The position numbers were made by a program, and so were the translations under genes. This document shows, piece by piece, positions 6,722 through 13,940 of a DNA stretch of 20,960 bases (position 1 is the stretch's first letter; each line of letters starts with the position of its first letter). This DNA is from Thiohalocapsa sp. (lineage in GTDB: Bacteria; Pseudomonadota; Gammaproteobacteria; Chromatiales; Chromatiaceae): NCBI RefSeq assembly GCF_019695415.1, contig NZ_JAIFKJ010000164.1, positions 1 to 20,960 of the forward strand, given 5' to 3'. Below the pieces are notes generated by a model. That model was given only the letters and a program-made list of their open reading frames with translations, was not told the DNA's origin and did not search any database.

Positions 6722-7636
6722 TCAGTCCAAATCGTAGGACTGGTGGTTCTTACAGTACGCACGCGCGAACTCCAGCAGCTCTTCCATCACCCTGAGCTTG
6801 AACTTCTGCTTCTGGTGCACGAACGAGAACGGGCGAACCAAAGGCGGGTCGAGTGCCAGGGCCGCCAGCGTGCCGAGCTTGAGCTCCTTCTGTACCGTGG
6901 CCTTGGACACGATGGAGACCCCCATGCCTGCCTCCACGGCGCCCTTGACAGCCTCGGGGCTGCCGAGCTCCATGGATACCTTGAGGCCCGCCGCGCAATC
7001 CGGCAGGGCGTCGAGATAGCCGTTGATGACATCCCGGGTGCCGGAGCCCTCCTCGCGATGGATAAACGGGAAGTCCAGCAGGGCACTGAAAGGCACTTGT
7101 TGCACTTTAGCCAGCGGATGTCCTGGCGGCACGATGGCGACGAGCTGATCCTGCTTGCAGGTCTCCACCACCAGGTTCTTGTTGCCCACCGGCGACTCCA
7201 CCACGCCCAGATCGATGGCATTGCTCTCCACCATGGAGACGATGCCGTCGCTGTTGGAGACCTTGAGGTGGATGGCGACCTCCGGGTAACGCGCATTGAA
7301 GTCCCCCAGCAGCGTCGGGAGCATGTAATCGGCGATGGTGGTGCTGGCGCCGATGGTGAGGGCGCCGCTGATCTCCCCGGTGAGCTCGCGGACGCCGTTC
7401 TCCATTTCGCTGTAAAGCGCGAAGATCCGGTCCGCGTACTCGAACACCCGCGAGCCGGCATCCGTGAGGCTGATGCGGTTGTGCGTGCGATCGAACAGCC
7501 GGGTGTTGAAGTGCTCTTCCAACTGGCGGATCTGGAAGGTGACCGCCGGCTGCGTCATGTGAAGAGACTCGGCCGCCTTGGTGAAGCTCAGCATGCGGGC
7601 CACGGTGTGAAAGACCTGCAACCTTCGGTCGGCCAT
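6722..7636 (-). CDS. LysR-type transcriptional regulator (YeiE/CbbR-like)
   Basis: This is a DNA-binding regulator of the LysR family. Residues 1-60 form the winged helix-turn-helix (LQVFHTVARMLSFTKAAESL, then HMTQPAVTFQIRQLEEHF). A linker helix follows, and residues about 90-295 form the periplasmic-binding-protein-like effector domain, including GALTIGASTTIADYMLPTLL and HREEGSGTRDVINGYLDALP. The HMTQPAVTF recognition helix and the effector-domain start resemble the YeiE/CbbR-type subgroup, some members of which sense sulfite or carbon-metabolism signals; the effector here is unknown. GAGGT lies about seven bases before the ATG. It is transcribed divergently from the fadL-like gene across a 466-bp spacer holding a 13-bp palindrome, so control of fadL, of itself, or of the two downstream genes is possible. 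A role connected with the sulfur genes is speculation. Confidence 0.92.
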   Translation of the reverse strand: MADRRLQVFHTVARMLSFTKAAESLHMTQPAVTFQIRQLEEHFNTRLFDRTHNRISLTDAGSRVFEYADRIFALYSEMENGVRELTGEISGALTIGASTTIADYMLPTLLGDFNARYPEVAIHLKVSNSDGIVSMVESNAIDLGVVESPVGNKNLVVETCKQDQLVAIVPPGHPLAKVQQVPFSALLDFPFIHREEGSGTRDVINGYLDALPDCAAGLKVSMELGSPEAVKGAVEAGMGVSIVSKATVQKELKLGTLAALALDPPLVRPFSFVHQKQKFKLRVMEELLEFARAYCKNHQSYDLD

Positions 7637-8102
7637 CGTGGGACCTCAGTAGTGGAAAGAACCGGCGGCCGGAGCGGCGCAGAGGGCAATACGCGATCTA
7701 GGTCCAAGGGCACTAGGCTCGGACAGCCATGCGCGCCCACGCCTTGTTTGCCTTGACGCACTCCGGGGCCTCTGAGCGCGCAGTCGACGCGTGCACCCCC
7801 GGGCGCGCAACCGAGCGGCCCGCACTCCCCAGCAACTCAGATGCTAGCACAAAGGGATTCGATACGCCCATTTATCCACATTATTCAAGGGCTTTCCGCT
7901 ATCTCGGCCGGCCCCGCCTCTGTCAGACAGATGTCGACTCAGCACCCAAATTTCGGACACCCTTACCTCCCCTAGAGGCAAAATCACAACATGACTAGAT
8001 AAACGCAACAAACTGGCGTATATTTACCACCGAAGCGGCGCCCGTGCCTTGTCGGCGCGGATTGAGCTGGCCTCAGAAGAACGATACCGAAGAGGGGATA
8101 CC
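7637..8102. other. Divergent intergenic region between lysR and fadL-like gene
   Basis: No convincing coding frame is seen in these 466 bp. The half nearer fadL (about 7840-8030) is more AT-rich than its surroundings, as expected for a promoter. It contains the perfect palindrome at 7919-7931 and a TATATT hexamer at 8019-8024 without a clear -35 partner. The half nearer lysR is GC-rich. A GAGGGG ribosome site precedes ATG 8103. Confidence 0.55.
7919..7931. promoter_or_regulatory. Perfect 13-bp palindrome, candidate operator
   Basis: TCTGTCAGACAGA is a perfect 6-1-6 inverted repeat in the divergent lysR/fadL spacer, about 90-100 bp upstream of the TATATT hexamer at 8019. Its size and position suit a dimeric regulator site. 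It lacks the T-N11-A form typical of LysR boxes, so the binding factor may be another protein. Confidence 0.4.
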
Positions 8103-9404
8103 ATGACGCAGTCATCAAGATTCCACCTGCTCGCTGCCGCTTGTGCGGCCGCAAGTGTGTTTTCTGCACAACAAGCACAGGCCTCAGGCTTCTCTGTGCC
8201 TGAGCTCTCTGTGATTGGGATAGGCACGGCAAACGCGCTGGTGGCGAATCCGGAGGAGCCGGGCGCCATCCCCTACAACGCGGCAGCTATCGCCTTCCAC
8301 GACAAGAGCGTCTGGTCCGCCGGCGGCCTCTTCATCGGCCCGAGCTTCAGCGTTCGCACGGCCACTGGCGATCACGACAGCGAGGGGGCCGACTGGCACG
8401 GGGTACCGATGCTGAACGCCGCCATCCGCATCGACGACACATGGGCTGTCGGCATGAGCGTGAACGCGCCCTTCGGTCTCGAAACCCGCTGGCCCGTGGG
8501 GACCTTTCCGGAGCTCACCCGAACCTTGACGCAGCAGACGCCACTTGGGCCGGTGACCGTTCCCCTGAGCCCTCAGCCGACGCAGACCAAGGCGGAGATC
8601 CTGAATTTCAACCCGACGGTCACGTACGCGGTCAACGACAACTTCGCAGTCGCCGCCGGCGCCGACATCTACTGGGCGAAGTCCGCGCAGTTCAACTCCA
8701 CGCTGACGAGCCTCGACGGTGACGGGTCGGGCTGGGGCTTCAACCTGAGCGCCATGTACGTCAAGGACGCGCTCAGCCTCGGCATCGATTTCCATTCCGC
8801 GGCGACGGTGAGTATGGAAGGGTTTTACACCGCGCAGAACTCGAATCTGGTGCAGGCGGGTGCGCTGCCGGCCAGCCAAGGTGGAGAATTGGATCTAGAC
8901 CTGCCGTGGCGGCTGCAGCTCGGCGTGCGATACGCGTTTACTGAGGACCTCGCCGCCGAGATCAACTGGACCCGCAACGGCTGGAGCGAGTTTCAAGAGC
9001 TGACCATCGACCTCAACGACGGCAGGACTCTCGTCAGCGACAAGAACGACTGGAACGACGCCAACGCCTATCGGCTCGGCATCACCTACACACCGCGGAA
9101 GGGCACCCAGCTCCGCCTTGGCTATACCTACGACGAGACCCCGGTCAACGACGCCTTCTTCACCCCCCGCATCCCCGACAGCGATCGGCACCTGTTCGCC
9201 ATCGGCCTCGGCCAATCGCTTGGAGACGGCTGGGAAGTCGAGGCGGGCTACATGTACGTCTGGAACGAGCAGCGCGACTTCCGCAGCAACCGGCCGTACC
9301 AGGTGGGCGGGCCAACCAACGGCACCAGCGCCTACAACGGCGAATACGACGCCGACGCGCACCTGATCGGCATCGGCATCAACAAGCGCTTCGTGGCCTT
9401 CTGA
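8103..9404 (+). CDS. FadL-family outer-membrane hydrophobic-compound channel
   Basis: This is an outer-membrane beta-barrel of the FadL/TodX family, which takes up long-chain fatty acids or other hydrophobic molecules. ATG 8103 is chosen over the upstream in-frame GTG 8049 because GAGGGG precedes it at good spacing and it opens directly into a signal peptide (residues 1-27, ending SAQQAQA before SGF). The mature start SGFSVPELSVIGIGTANALV matches the FadL N-terminal hatch. Alternating beta-strand patterns fill the rest, for example WRLQLGVRYAFTEDLAAEIN, AYRLGITYTPRKGTQLRLGY and HLIGIGINKRFVAF, with a C-terminal Phe as BAM-dependent barrels require. Length is 433 residues, usual for the family. 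The gene stands alone, divergent from a LysR regulator, with a strong terminator 80 bp downstream. The substrate is unknown. Confidence 0.93.
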   Translation: MTQSSRFHLLAAACAAASVFSAQQAQASGFSVPELSVIGIGTANALVANPEEPGAIPYNAAAIAFHDKSVWSAGGLFIGPSFSVRTATGDHDSEGADWHGVPMLNAAIRIDDTWAVGMSVNAPFGLETRWPVGTFPELTRTLTQQTPLGPVTVPLSPQPTQTKAEILNFNPTVTYAVNDNFAVAAGADIYWAKSAQFNSTLTSLDGDGSGWGFNLSAMYVKDALSLGIDFHSAATVSMEGFYTAQNSNLVQAGALPASQGGELDLDLPWRLQLGVRYAFTEDLAAEINWTRNGWSEFQELTIDLNDGRTLVSDKNDWNDANAYRLGITYTPRKGTQLRLGYTYDETPVNDAFFTPRIPDSDRHLFAIGLGQSLGDGWEVEAGYMYVWNEQRDFRSNRPYQVGGPTNGTSAYNGEYDADAHLIGIGINKRFVAF

Positions 9405-9484
9405 CAACGCACCGGCGGCGGGGCGACACCGCGCCGCCGGCTGCACGCTCCCCCAAGGCGCGGCACCGAGTCGCGCAACCTTAA

Positions 9485-9520
9485 AAGGCCGCCCCGGAAC
9501 GGGGACGGCCTTCTTTTTTT
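9485..9520 (+). terminator. Rho-independent terminator after fadL-like gene
   Basis: The stem AAGGCCG-CCCCG pairs with CGGGG-(A)-CGGCCTT around a GAA loop, with one bulged A, and is followed by a T-rich tract (TTCTTTTTTT). It lies about 80 bp past the fadL stop, between convergent genes. Confidence 0.93.
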
Positions 9521-9603
9521 GCGCCATGCCCGCTCGGCCCCGACGCCGGGGAGCGCCTTCGGGCCGTTCGCGCTGCGAGCGGACACTGACGAACAGCACC
9601 GAG

Positions 9604-9624
9604 CCCTCAGCCCTCAGCCCTCAG
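9604..9624. repeat. Heptanucleotide repeat (CCCTCAG)x3
   Basis: Three perfect copies of ccctcag stand in tandem in the spacer between fadL and dsrE2. The same heptamer, in reverse orientation, recurs at 16881-16903. Confidence 0.85.
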
Positions 9625-9685
9625 CCAAGAAGGATGCCAACCGCCCGCCACAACCCCAGCCGGCCTCGGCATAGGGCGGGAACGC

Positions 9686-10165
9686 TCAAATATAGAGGCA
9701 GATATCGCTCTCGCCGGCGAATTCGAAGAATGCCGCCGCACCGGCGTACTCAATGCCATCGATGAACTCGGACTGATCCATGTCGAACAGGTCCACGGTC
9801 ATCTGGCAGGCGATGAGCTTCACGTCCGCCTCCTGGCAGAGATCCCGCAGCTCATCGACGCTGGCAACGCCTTTGGACTTCATCTTCTGCTTCATCATGG
9901 CCGTCATCATGCCCTGCATGCCGGGCAGCGCCAGGCCGAGCACCGGAAACCACTTGTCCATGCCCATCGGCATCGGCATACCAGGGTTGCCGAGGGGCGT
10001 AACCTCCAGGGCGAGCTTTTTCTTGAGCAGCTGCAGCCCGTAGAAGGTGAAGAAGATCTGTGTCTCGTAGCCCAGGGCCGCGGCCGTGGATGCAAGGATG
10101 AAAGGGGGATAGGCCCAATCGAGGGAGCCCTTGGTGGCGATGATGGCCAGCTTCTTTTCGTCCAT
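9686..10165 (-). CDS. dsrE2: DsrE2-family sulfur-transfer protein
   Basis: This protein of the DsrE/DsrF-like (DsrE2) family acts as a sulfane-sulfur carrier in sulfur-oxidising bacteria. The 159-residue product starts KKLAIIATKGSLDWAYPPFI, the family N-terminus (nucleotide-like fold, first strand and helix). A Met/Pro/Gly-rich stretch (residues about 58-96) lies in the middle, where the family has a hydrophobic hairpin. The conserved region LIACQMTVDLFDM follows, with Cys120 the likely persulfide carrier; Cys110 and Cys156 are additional. GGAGG lies five bases before the ATG. It is the last gene of a rhodanese-tusA-dsrE2 set on one strand, an order known from purple sulfur bacteria. About 290 bp with two hairpins separate it from tusA, so a separate or processed transcript is possible. 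Confidence 0.88.
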   Translation of the reverse strand: MDEKKLAIIATKGSLDWAYPPFILASTAAALGYETQIFFTFYGLQLLKKKLALEVTPLGNPGMPMPMGMDKWFPVLGLALPGMQGMMTAMMKQKMKSKGVASVDELRDLCQEADVKLIACQMTVDLFDMDQSEFIDGIEYAGAAAFFEFAGESDICLYI

Positions 10166-10455
10166 CGTGTCCTCCAGGCGGACCCCGTGTGGAGCCCGGT
10201 GTCGTCGTTGGCTTGGGGGTGCTCAAACCTGTGGAGCACCCGGTGAGGGGCGGTTGCGGCGTTCGGGATACGCGCTGGGAGCCGCCTGCTCCACGCAAGT
10301 GTGCGCAGCAGCGGCACTCGTCCTGCGGACCCTATTGGACGCGAAGCCTTGACTCGCTTGAGGGCCTCAGCCGATGCCGCTCGGGGAAGCGTCTGATCCG
10401 CTTCCGGGTGCCGTTTGGCCGGAACGGCCAAACAGGCGAGGCAGATTGCTGTCGC
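10166..10455. other. Spacer between tusA and dsrE2 with two strong hairpins
   Basis: I see no gene here. Two perfect inverted repeats stand out: 10413-10433 (GTTTGGCCG, loop GAA, CGGCCAAAC), just after the tusA stop in the minus direction, and an 8-bp-arm hairpin at about 10216-10240 (GGGTGCTC/GAGCACCC), about 50 bp before dsrE2. Neither has a U-tract. They may set different transcript levels for tusA and dsrE2, or mark a partial terminator. Confidence 0.5.
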
Positions 10456-10686
10456 TCAGGACTTCTTGATCATGAAGTGGAACTTGCCACCGTCCTCCTT
10501 GGACTCCATCAGCTCGTTGCCGGTCTGCTTGCTGAACGCGTCGAAGTCCTTCACAGACCCCGGGTCCGTGGCGATCACATGCAGGACCTGGCCGGCGTCC
10601 ATACCGTTCAGAGTCTTCTTCGCGCGCAGGATGGGCAGCGGGCAGTTGAGACCGCTGGCATCGAGTTCCTGATCGAATTCCGCCAT
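10456..10686 (-). CDS. tusA: Sulfur carrier protein TusA
   Basis: TusA is a small cytoplasmic carrier that holds sulfur as a persulfide on one cysteine and passes it to partners; in sulfur oxidisers these include DsrE-type proteins and the oxidation machinery, in others tRNA thiolation. The 76-residue product shows the family signature LDASGLNCPLPILRAKKTLN with the CPxP motif at Cys15-Pro18, then GQVLHVIATDPGSVKDFDAF (strand and helix with the conserved D-P/x-S) and a C-terminal strand ending KFHFMIKKS. GGAGG lies nine bases upstream of the ATG. The gene stands between a single-domain rhodanese (upstream) and dsrE2 (downstream), which favours a role in sulfur oxidation or trafficking over tRNA thiolation. 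An AAGTATTT...AAAGATTCT element upstream resembles one before the rhodanese gene. Confidence 0.95.
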   Translation of the reverse strand: MAEFDQELDASGLNCPLPILRAKKTLNGMDAGQVLHVIATDPGSVKDFDAFSKQTGNELMESKEDGGKFHFMIKKS

Positions 10687-10839
10687 TGTGGGTTACCTCC
10701 GCAGGCTGGTCGGGTGATGGTTGCCAACATAAGTATTTCAGCAACCGCAAAGATTCTGATTATTAGGCAAAAACCTAGCGCGACGCAACTTCCTCAGGCG
10801 ACCTGCGCCGGGCAGGGACCTAGTGCGACCGCAACAACC

Positions 10840-11166
10840 TCAAGCGTCGTCCAAGCGCCCGATGTCGTATCCATGCCGCGCCCAAGCGATGATGCCTCCG
10901 CGCAGATTCAGTGCGTTGTCGTATCCTTGCTGCGCGAGGAACTGGCACGCATGGTAAGAGCGCGCCCCGCTGCGACAGTAGAGCACGACGTCCCTGTCCT
11001 TGGGCAGCTCTGTCGCCCGCACCGGCAGCAGGTGCATGGGGATATGCTTGGCGTTGGGTATCGCCCCCTGGGCGACCTCCGCCGGGGTGCGGATATCCAC
11101 CAACAACAGATCCTCGCCTTCCGCAAGCCGCGCCTTGAGCGTTTCTGAATCGATCTCGTTGACCAC
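10840..11166 (-). CDS. Single-domain rhodanese (sulfurtransferase)
   Basis: This cytoplasmic rhodanese moves sulfane sulfur from a donor such as thiosulfate or glutathione persulfide to an acceptor, probably TusA encoded next. The 108-residue protein has the rhodanese fold in order: LLLVDIRTPAEVAQGAIPNA (CH2A-like start), HIPMHLLPVR, then the active-site loop CRSGARS with catalytic Cys64, and the C-terminal NLRGGIIAWARHGYDI. It starts at GTG 11166 with AGGTG five bases upstream. No signal peptide is present. The rhd-tusA-dsrE2 order is a recognised sulfur-trafficking cluster in Allochromatium-type sulfur oxidisers. The upstream spacer is AT-rich and carries an element shared with the tusA promoter region. 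It is divergent from cysG, which supplies siroheme, also relevant to sulfur metabolism. Confidence 0.92.
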   Translation of the reverse strand: MVNEIDSETLKARLAEGEDLLLVDIRTPAEVAQGAIPNAKHIPMHLLPVRATELPKDRDVVLYCRSGARSYHACQFLAQQGYDNALNLRGGIIAWARHGYDIGRLDDA

Positions 11167-11227
11167 GAAAGCACCTACCCTTTGCCCAAGTATTTAAGTA
11201 TATTAAAGAATCTTCACAGACTCGGCA

Positions 11228-11265
11228 ATCGGCAGCTGAGCGACGAGGGGTCGCGCCCTGCCGAT
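11228..11265 (+). promoter_or_regulatory. Nested inverted repeat in the rhodanese/cysG divergent spacer
   Basis: The perfect 8-bp arms ATCGGCAG and CTGCCGAT enclose a second stem, GCGAC/GTCGC. Depending on the start site, it would lie in the cysG leader RNA or in the promoter. No riboswitch class is recognised. Confidence 0.35.
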
Positions 11266-11407
11266 GGTAGAGGGGATGGGTCTTGGCGCGCGCCGATTCT
11301 AGGGGGACACCCGGTCTGGCGCCCGCTGCCGCCAGCTCAGCACAGGACCGCGATGAGTCCATCCCCGTTTCAGACCAATACCGGCACTGAGCCGCGGCCA
11401 AACGACC

Positions 11408-12841
11408 ATGGACCTACTCCCCATCTTTCTCGATATCAAGCACGAGCCCTGCCTAGTGGTGGGCGGCGGGCCCATTGCGCTGCGCAAGCTCGAGAACCTG
11501 CGCCGCGCGGGTGCACGGGTGCGTCTGGTCTCCCCGACACTGGTGCCGGAGCTCGCGGCGCGGGCGGCGGATGACGCCGCCATCACCTGGTACGAGCGGC
11601 GCTTCACGGACGAGGATCTGCTGGACATCCGCCTCGCCATCGCAGCCACCGACGACCGCGGGGTGAACCGGCACATCGCCGCGTTGGCCAAGGCTGCCCG
11701 GGTGCCCGTGAACGTCGCCGACCAGCCCGAGGACTGCACCTTTATCATGCCATCGGTCATCGACCGCTCACCTGTGGTGGTGGCTGTCTCCACCGGCACG
11801 GCATCGCCGGTGCTGGCCCGCATGATCCGCGCACGGCTCGAGTCTTTAGTGCCGGCGGGCTACGGGCGGCTCGCGGAGCTCTGCGCGCGCTACCGCGACC
11901 GCGTCAAGGAGCGATTCGAGCGCCAGCGCGACCGCCGGCGCTTCTGGGACCGTGTCCTCCAGGGGGGCGTTGCCGAGCGGGTCTTCTCAGGGCACCTCAG
12001 GGAGGCCGATGCGGCCATGGAGCGTGAGCTCGCTGCCGGCGGCAACCCCACGGACATGGGCGAGGTCTACCTGGTGGGTGCCGGACCGGGCGACCCGGAC
12101 TTGCTGACCTTCCGGGCGCTGCGGCTGATGCAGCAAGCGGACGTGGTGGTCTACGACCGCCTCGTGGCCAAGCCCATCATCGATATGGTGCGCCGGGACG
12201 CCGAGCATGTCTACGTCGGCAAGCAGCGCAACCAGCACACCATGCGCCAGGAAGAAATCAACAAGCTCCTGGCAGAGCTTGCCAAGACGGGCAAGCGCGT
12301 GCTGAGACTCAAGGGCGGCGACCCCTTTATCTTCGGCCGCGGCGGCGAAGAGATCGACACCCTGGCCGCCGAGGGCGTGCCCTTTCAGGTGGTCCCCGGC
12401 ATCACCGCCGCCAACGGCTGCGCCTGCTATGCCGGCATCCCGCTCACGCATCGCGACTACGCACAGTCGGTGACCTTCGTCACCGGCCATCTCAAAGACG
12501 GCACCATCAACCTCAACTGGCGCCAACTGGCAGAACCGCACCAGACCATCGTGTTCTACATGGGCCTGGTGGGTCTGCCGGTGATCGTGGACAAGCTCAT
12601 CGAGCACGGCGTGCCGCCGGACATGCCCGTGGCGCTGGTGCAGCAGGGCACGACGCACATGCAGAAAGTCTACGCGGGTACGCTCAAGACCATCCTCGCC
12701 CGCGTGGAAGAGGACCCGCCGGAGCCGCCCACCCTGATCATCGTCGGCGAGGTCGTGAACCTGCGTGACAAGCTCGACTGGTTCAGTACCATTCCAGACC
12801 GCGAGCAGGGTGCGACGACACCGCTGCTGCCTGGCGATTGA
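11408..12841 (+). CDS. cysG: Siroheme synthase CysG (trifunctional)
   Basis: CysG converts uroporphyrinogen III to siroheme, the cofactor of assimilatory or dissimilatory sulfite and nitrite reductases. The 477-residue protein has both modules. The N-terminal dehydrogenase/ferrochelatase (1-210) has the NAD motif VVGGGPIALRKLE, the active-site region NVADQPEDCTFIMPSVIDRS and STGTASPVLAR, which replaces E. coli's phosphoserine loop. The C-terminal SAM-dependent methyltransferase (from about 215) has VYLVGAGPGDPDLLTFRALR, RLKGGDPFIFGRGGEE, PGITAANGCACYAGIPLTHR and FYMGLVGLPV. Length is close to the E. coli 457. The ATG agrees with the family start although no Shine-Dalgarno is visible. It is divergent from the rhodanese-tusA-dsrE2 set. 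A truncated ORF begins directly at its stop codon. Confidence 0.96.
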   Translation: MDLLPIFLDIKHEPCLVVGGGPIALRKLENLRRAGARVRLVSPTLVPELAARAADDAAITWYERRFTDEDLLDIRLAIAATDDRGVNRHIAALAKAARVPVNVADQPEDCTFIMPSVIDRSPVVVAVSTGTASPVLARMIRARLESLVPAGYGRLAELCARYRDRVKERFERQRDRRRFWDRVLQGGVAERVFSGHLREADAAMERELAAGGNPTDMGEVYLVGAGPGDPDLLTFRALRLMQQADVVVYDRLVAKPIIDMVRRDAEHVYVGKQRNQHTMRQEEINKLLAELAKTGKRVLRLKGGDPFIFGRGGEEIDTLAAEGVPFQVVPGITAANGCACYAGIPLTHRDYAQSVTFVTGHLKDGTINLNWRQLAEPHQTIVFYMGLVGLPVIVDKLIEHGVPPDMPVALVQQGTTHMQKVYAGTLKTILARVEEDPPEPPTLIIVGEVVNLRDKLDWFSTIPDREQGATTPLLPGD

Positions 12842-12912
12842 GCCGTCCGTCGCCCAGCGCCAACCCGCCCCGCAACGGCGCAGCGAGCCGGACACGCCGC
12901 CGCCGGCAGAGC

Positions 12913-13287
12913 ATGCGGCAGGCCGAGCGCGTGCCGTTTGCGGCTGTTGCCGACGGCATCGCCGCACTGCGCACGGGTGACATCGCGGTGTCCATCCACG
13001 CGGCGCCCACCATGTGGTCCCTTGGCACCGACCGCAGGGAAAAGCAGCGCCCCGGCATCTTCCAGCCCCTTACGGCGGTGCGAGCGGCCTGGGTTGTCCG
13101 CGCGGAGGACGAGACGCTCCTCGTCAGCATCGACCTGGTGCTGCGCCAGTGGCGCGACTCCGGCGTCCGCAGTAGGTCGGTGGGTTTCTTCACAACCTCT
13201 CAGTCCGCCGGCTGCACCGTGGTCAAGCCAAGGGACTCCCAGGCCTGCATGCCGCCCCGGTACCATTTGAGGCGATGTGCCGGGTAA
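12913..13287 (+). pseudogene. Truncated ORF resembling the N-terminus of a neutral-ceramidase-like protein
   Basis: The frame is open from TTG 12838, overlapping the cysG stop; ATG 12913 is the first ATG. The segment GIAALRTGDIAVSIHAAPTM, then GTDRREKQRPGIFQPLTAVR and ETLLVSIDLV, resembles the first 70 residues of neutral/alkaline ceramidase-family proteins (LRaGaa.vDITPP...RPatGihDPLyARAlVl.dg.t..aLVSlDLv). The family normally has 400-700 residues. Here the resemblance stops near 13150, and the frame then runs as antisense into the 3' end of the convergent rhodanese gene until 13287. Codon use over the first 80 codons is strongly GC3, like a real gene. I read it as a gene cut short by a deletion or rearrangement. 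The family match is by pattern memory only and could be wrong. Confidence 0.4.
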
Positions 13288-13940
13288 CCGAGGCCCAACA
13301 GCGCCTTGATGTTGGTGGGAGACTGACCGCACCAGGCGCCATTGCAGAAGAACACCAGCGTCTTGACGCCGTCGAAGTTCCAGAGACCGTCGGCGCTGGC
13401 GGCACCGAATTCCAGCTGCAGCAGCTCCGCGATGGCCTGGGGCGACGCATAGGCGGGATCCAGGCGCTGATAGGGGATGTTGACAGCCCCGGGGATGGTA
13501 CCGCGAGCCACCCAGTCCTCGGTGCGCGAATCGATGATCAGCACTGCCGGGTCGCCGTCGGCGATGCGCCGCATGTAGCCGAGCATTTCGAGCTCGCCGA
13601 TGGTCTCCACGCCCGGGGCGATCTGCATGGGCTGCACGCAGTACGGCGGGCAAGGGCGTGACGTCTTATCGTACGGCGGCACGATGCGATGGCTCGGGTC
13701 CTGATAGCGCAGCACCGTGACCGTCTCATCGCCGTGTGGCATCTCGATGTAGGGTAGGTCTTCGCTGATCCTGACGCTGAGATTCTGCAGGTCGAACACA
13801 TCTTCATCGGTGTTTGCCGCAGCGGCGAGCGTGGGGAGCGTCAGCATGAGCATGAGCGCCGGCAAAGGCACCCAGCCAGCCCACCGACCGCTGCACACCG
13901 TGACCGTGCCTGTCAATGTGTCATCGAGGATCCGATCCAT
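13200..13940 (-). CDS. Secreted rhodanese-domain protein
   Basis: This is a predicted periplasmic sulfurtransferase-like protein. A hydrophobic segment (LPALMLMLTLPTLAAAA) ends in a signal-peptidase-like site before NTDEDVF. A conserved central motif RPCPPYCVQPMQIAPGVETI follows, then a C-terminal rhodanese domain with LIIDSRTEDWVARGTIPGAV and the active-site loop FFCNGAWCGQSPTNIKALL, which holds two cysteines (CxxxxC) where classical enzymes have one. The frame is open much further upstream, but I choose ATG 13940 (246 aa) because GGAG lies six bases before it; GTG 13898 would give a shorter signal peptide and is possible. With ATG 13940 its start overlaps that of the divergent thioredoxin-like gene. 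A job in periplasmic sulfur or thiol transfer is likely; substrates are unknown. It converges on the ceramidase-like fragment. Confidence 0.85.
   Translation of the reverse strand: MDRILDDTLTGTVTVCSGRWAGWVPLPALMLMLTLPTLAAAANTDEDVFDLQNLSVRISEDLPYIEMPHGDETVTVLRYQDPSHRIVPPYDKTSRPCPPYCVQPMQIAPGVETIGELEMLGYMRRIADGDPAVLIIDSRTEDWVARGTIPGAVNIPYQRLDPAYASPQAIAELLQLEFGAASADGLWNFDGVKTLVFFCNGAWCGQSPTNIKALLGLGYPAHRLKWYRGGMQAWESLGLTTVQPAD

Noticed and set aside
6743..7756. Long plus-strand ORF (337 codons) opposite the LysR gene
   Set aside because: It mirrors the LysR coding frame in GC-rich DNA, shows no domain, and the LysR reading has full family motifs.
8184..8879. Minus-strand ORF of 231 codons opposite the fadL-like gene
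   Set aside because: Antisense shadow; the plus strand has the signal peptide, barrel pattern and terminator.
9604..9624. Possible CRISPR array
   Set aside because: The units are contiguous 7-mers with no spacers and no cas genes nearby.
11987..12967. Minus-strand ORF of 326 codons opposite cysG
   Set aside because: Antisense shadow of a fully recognised CysG; no motifs or ribosome site.
13810..13938. N-terminal extension of the thioredoxin-like gene from ATG 13810
   Set aside because: The extension is the antisense of the rhodanese signal peptide and would bury the membrane anchor; ATG 13939 has its own Shine-Dalgarno.
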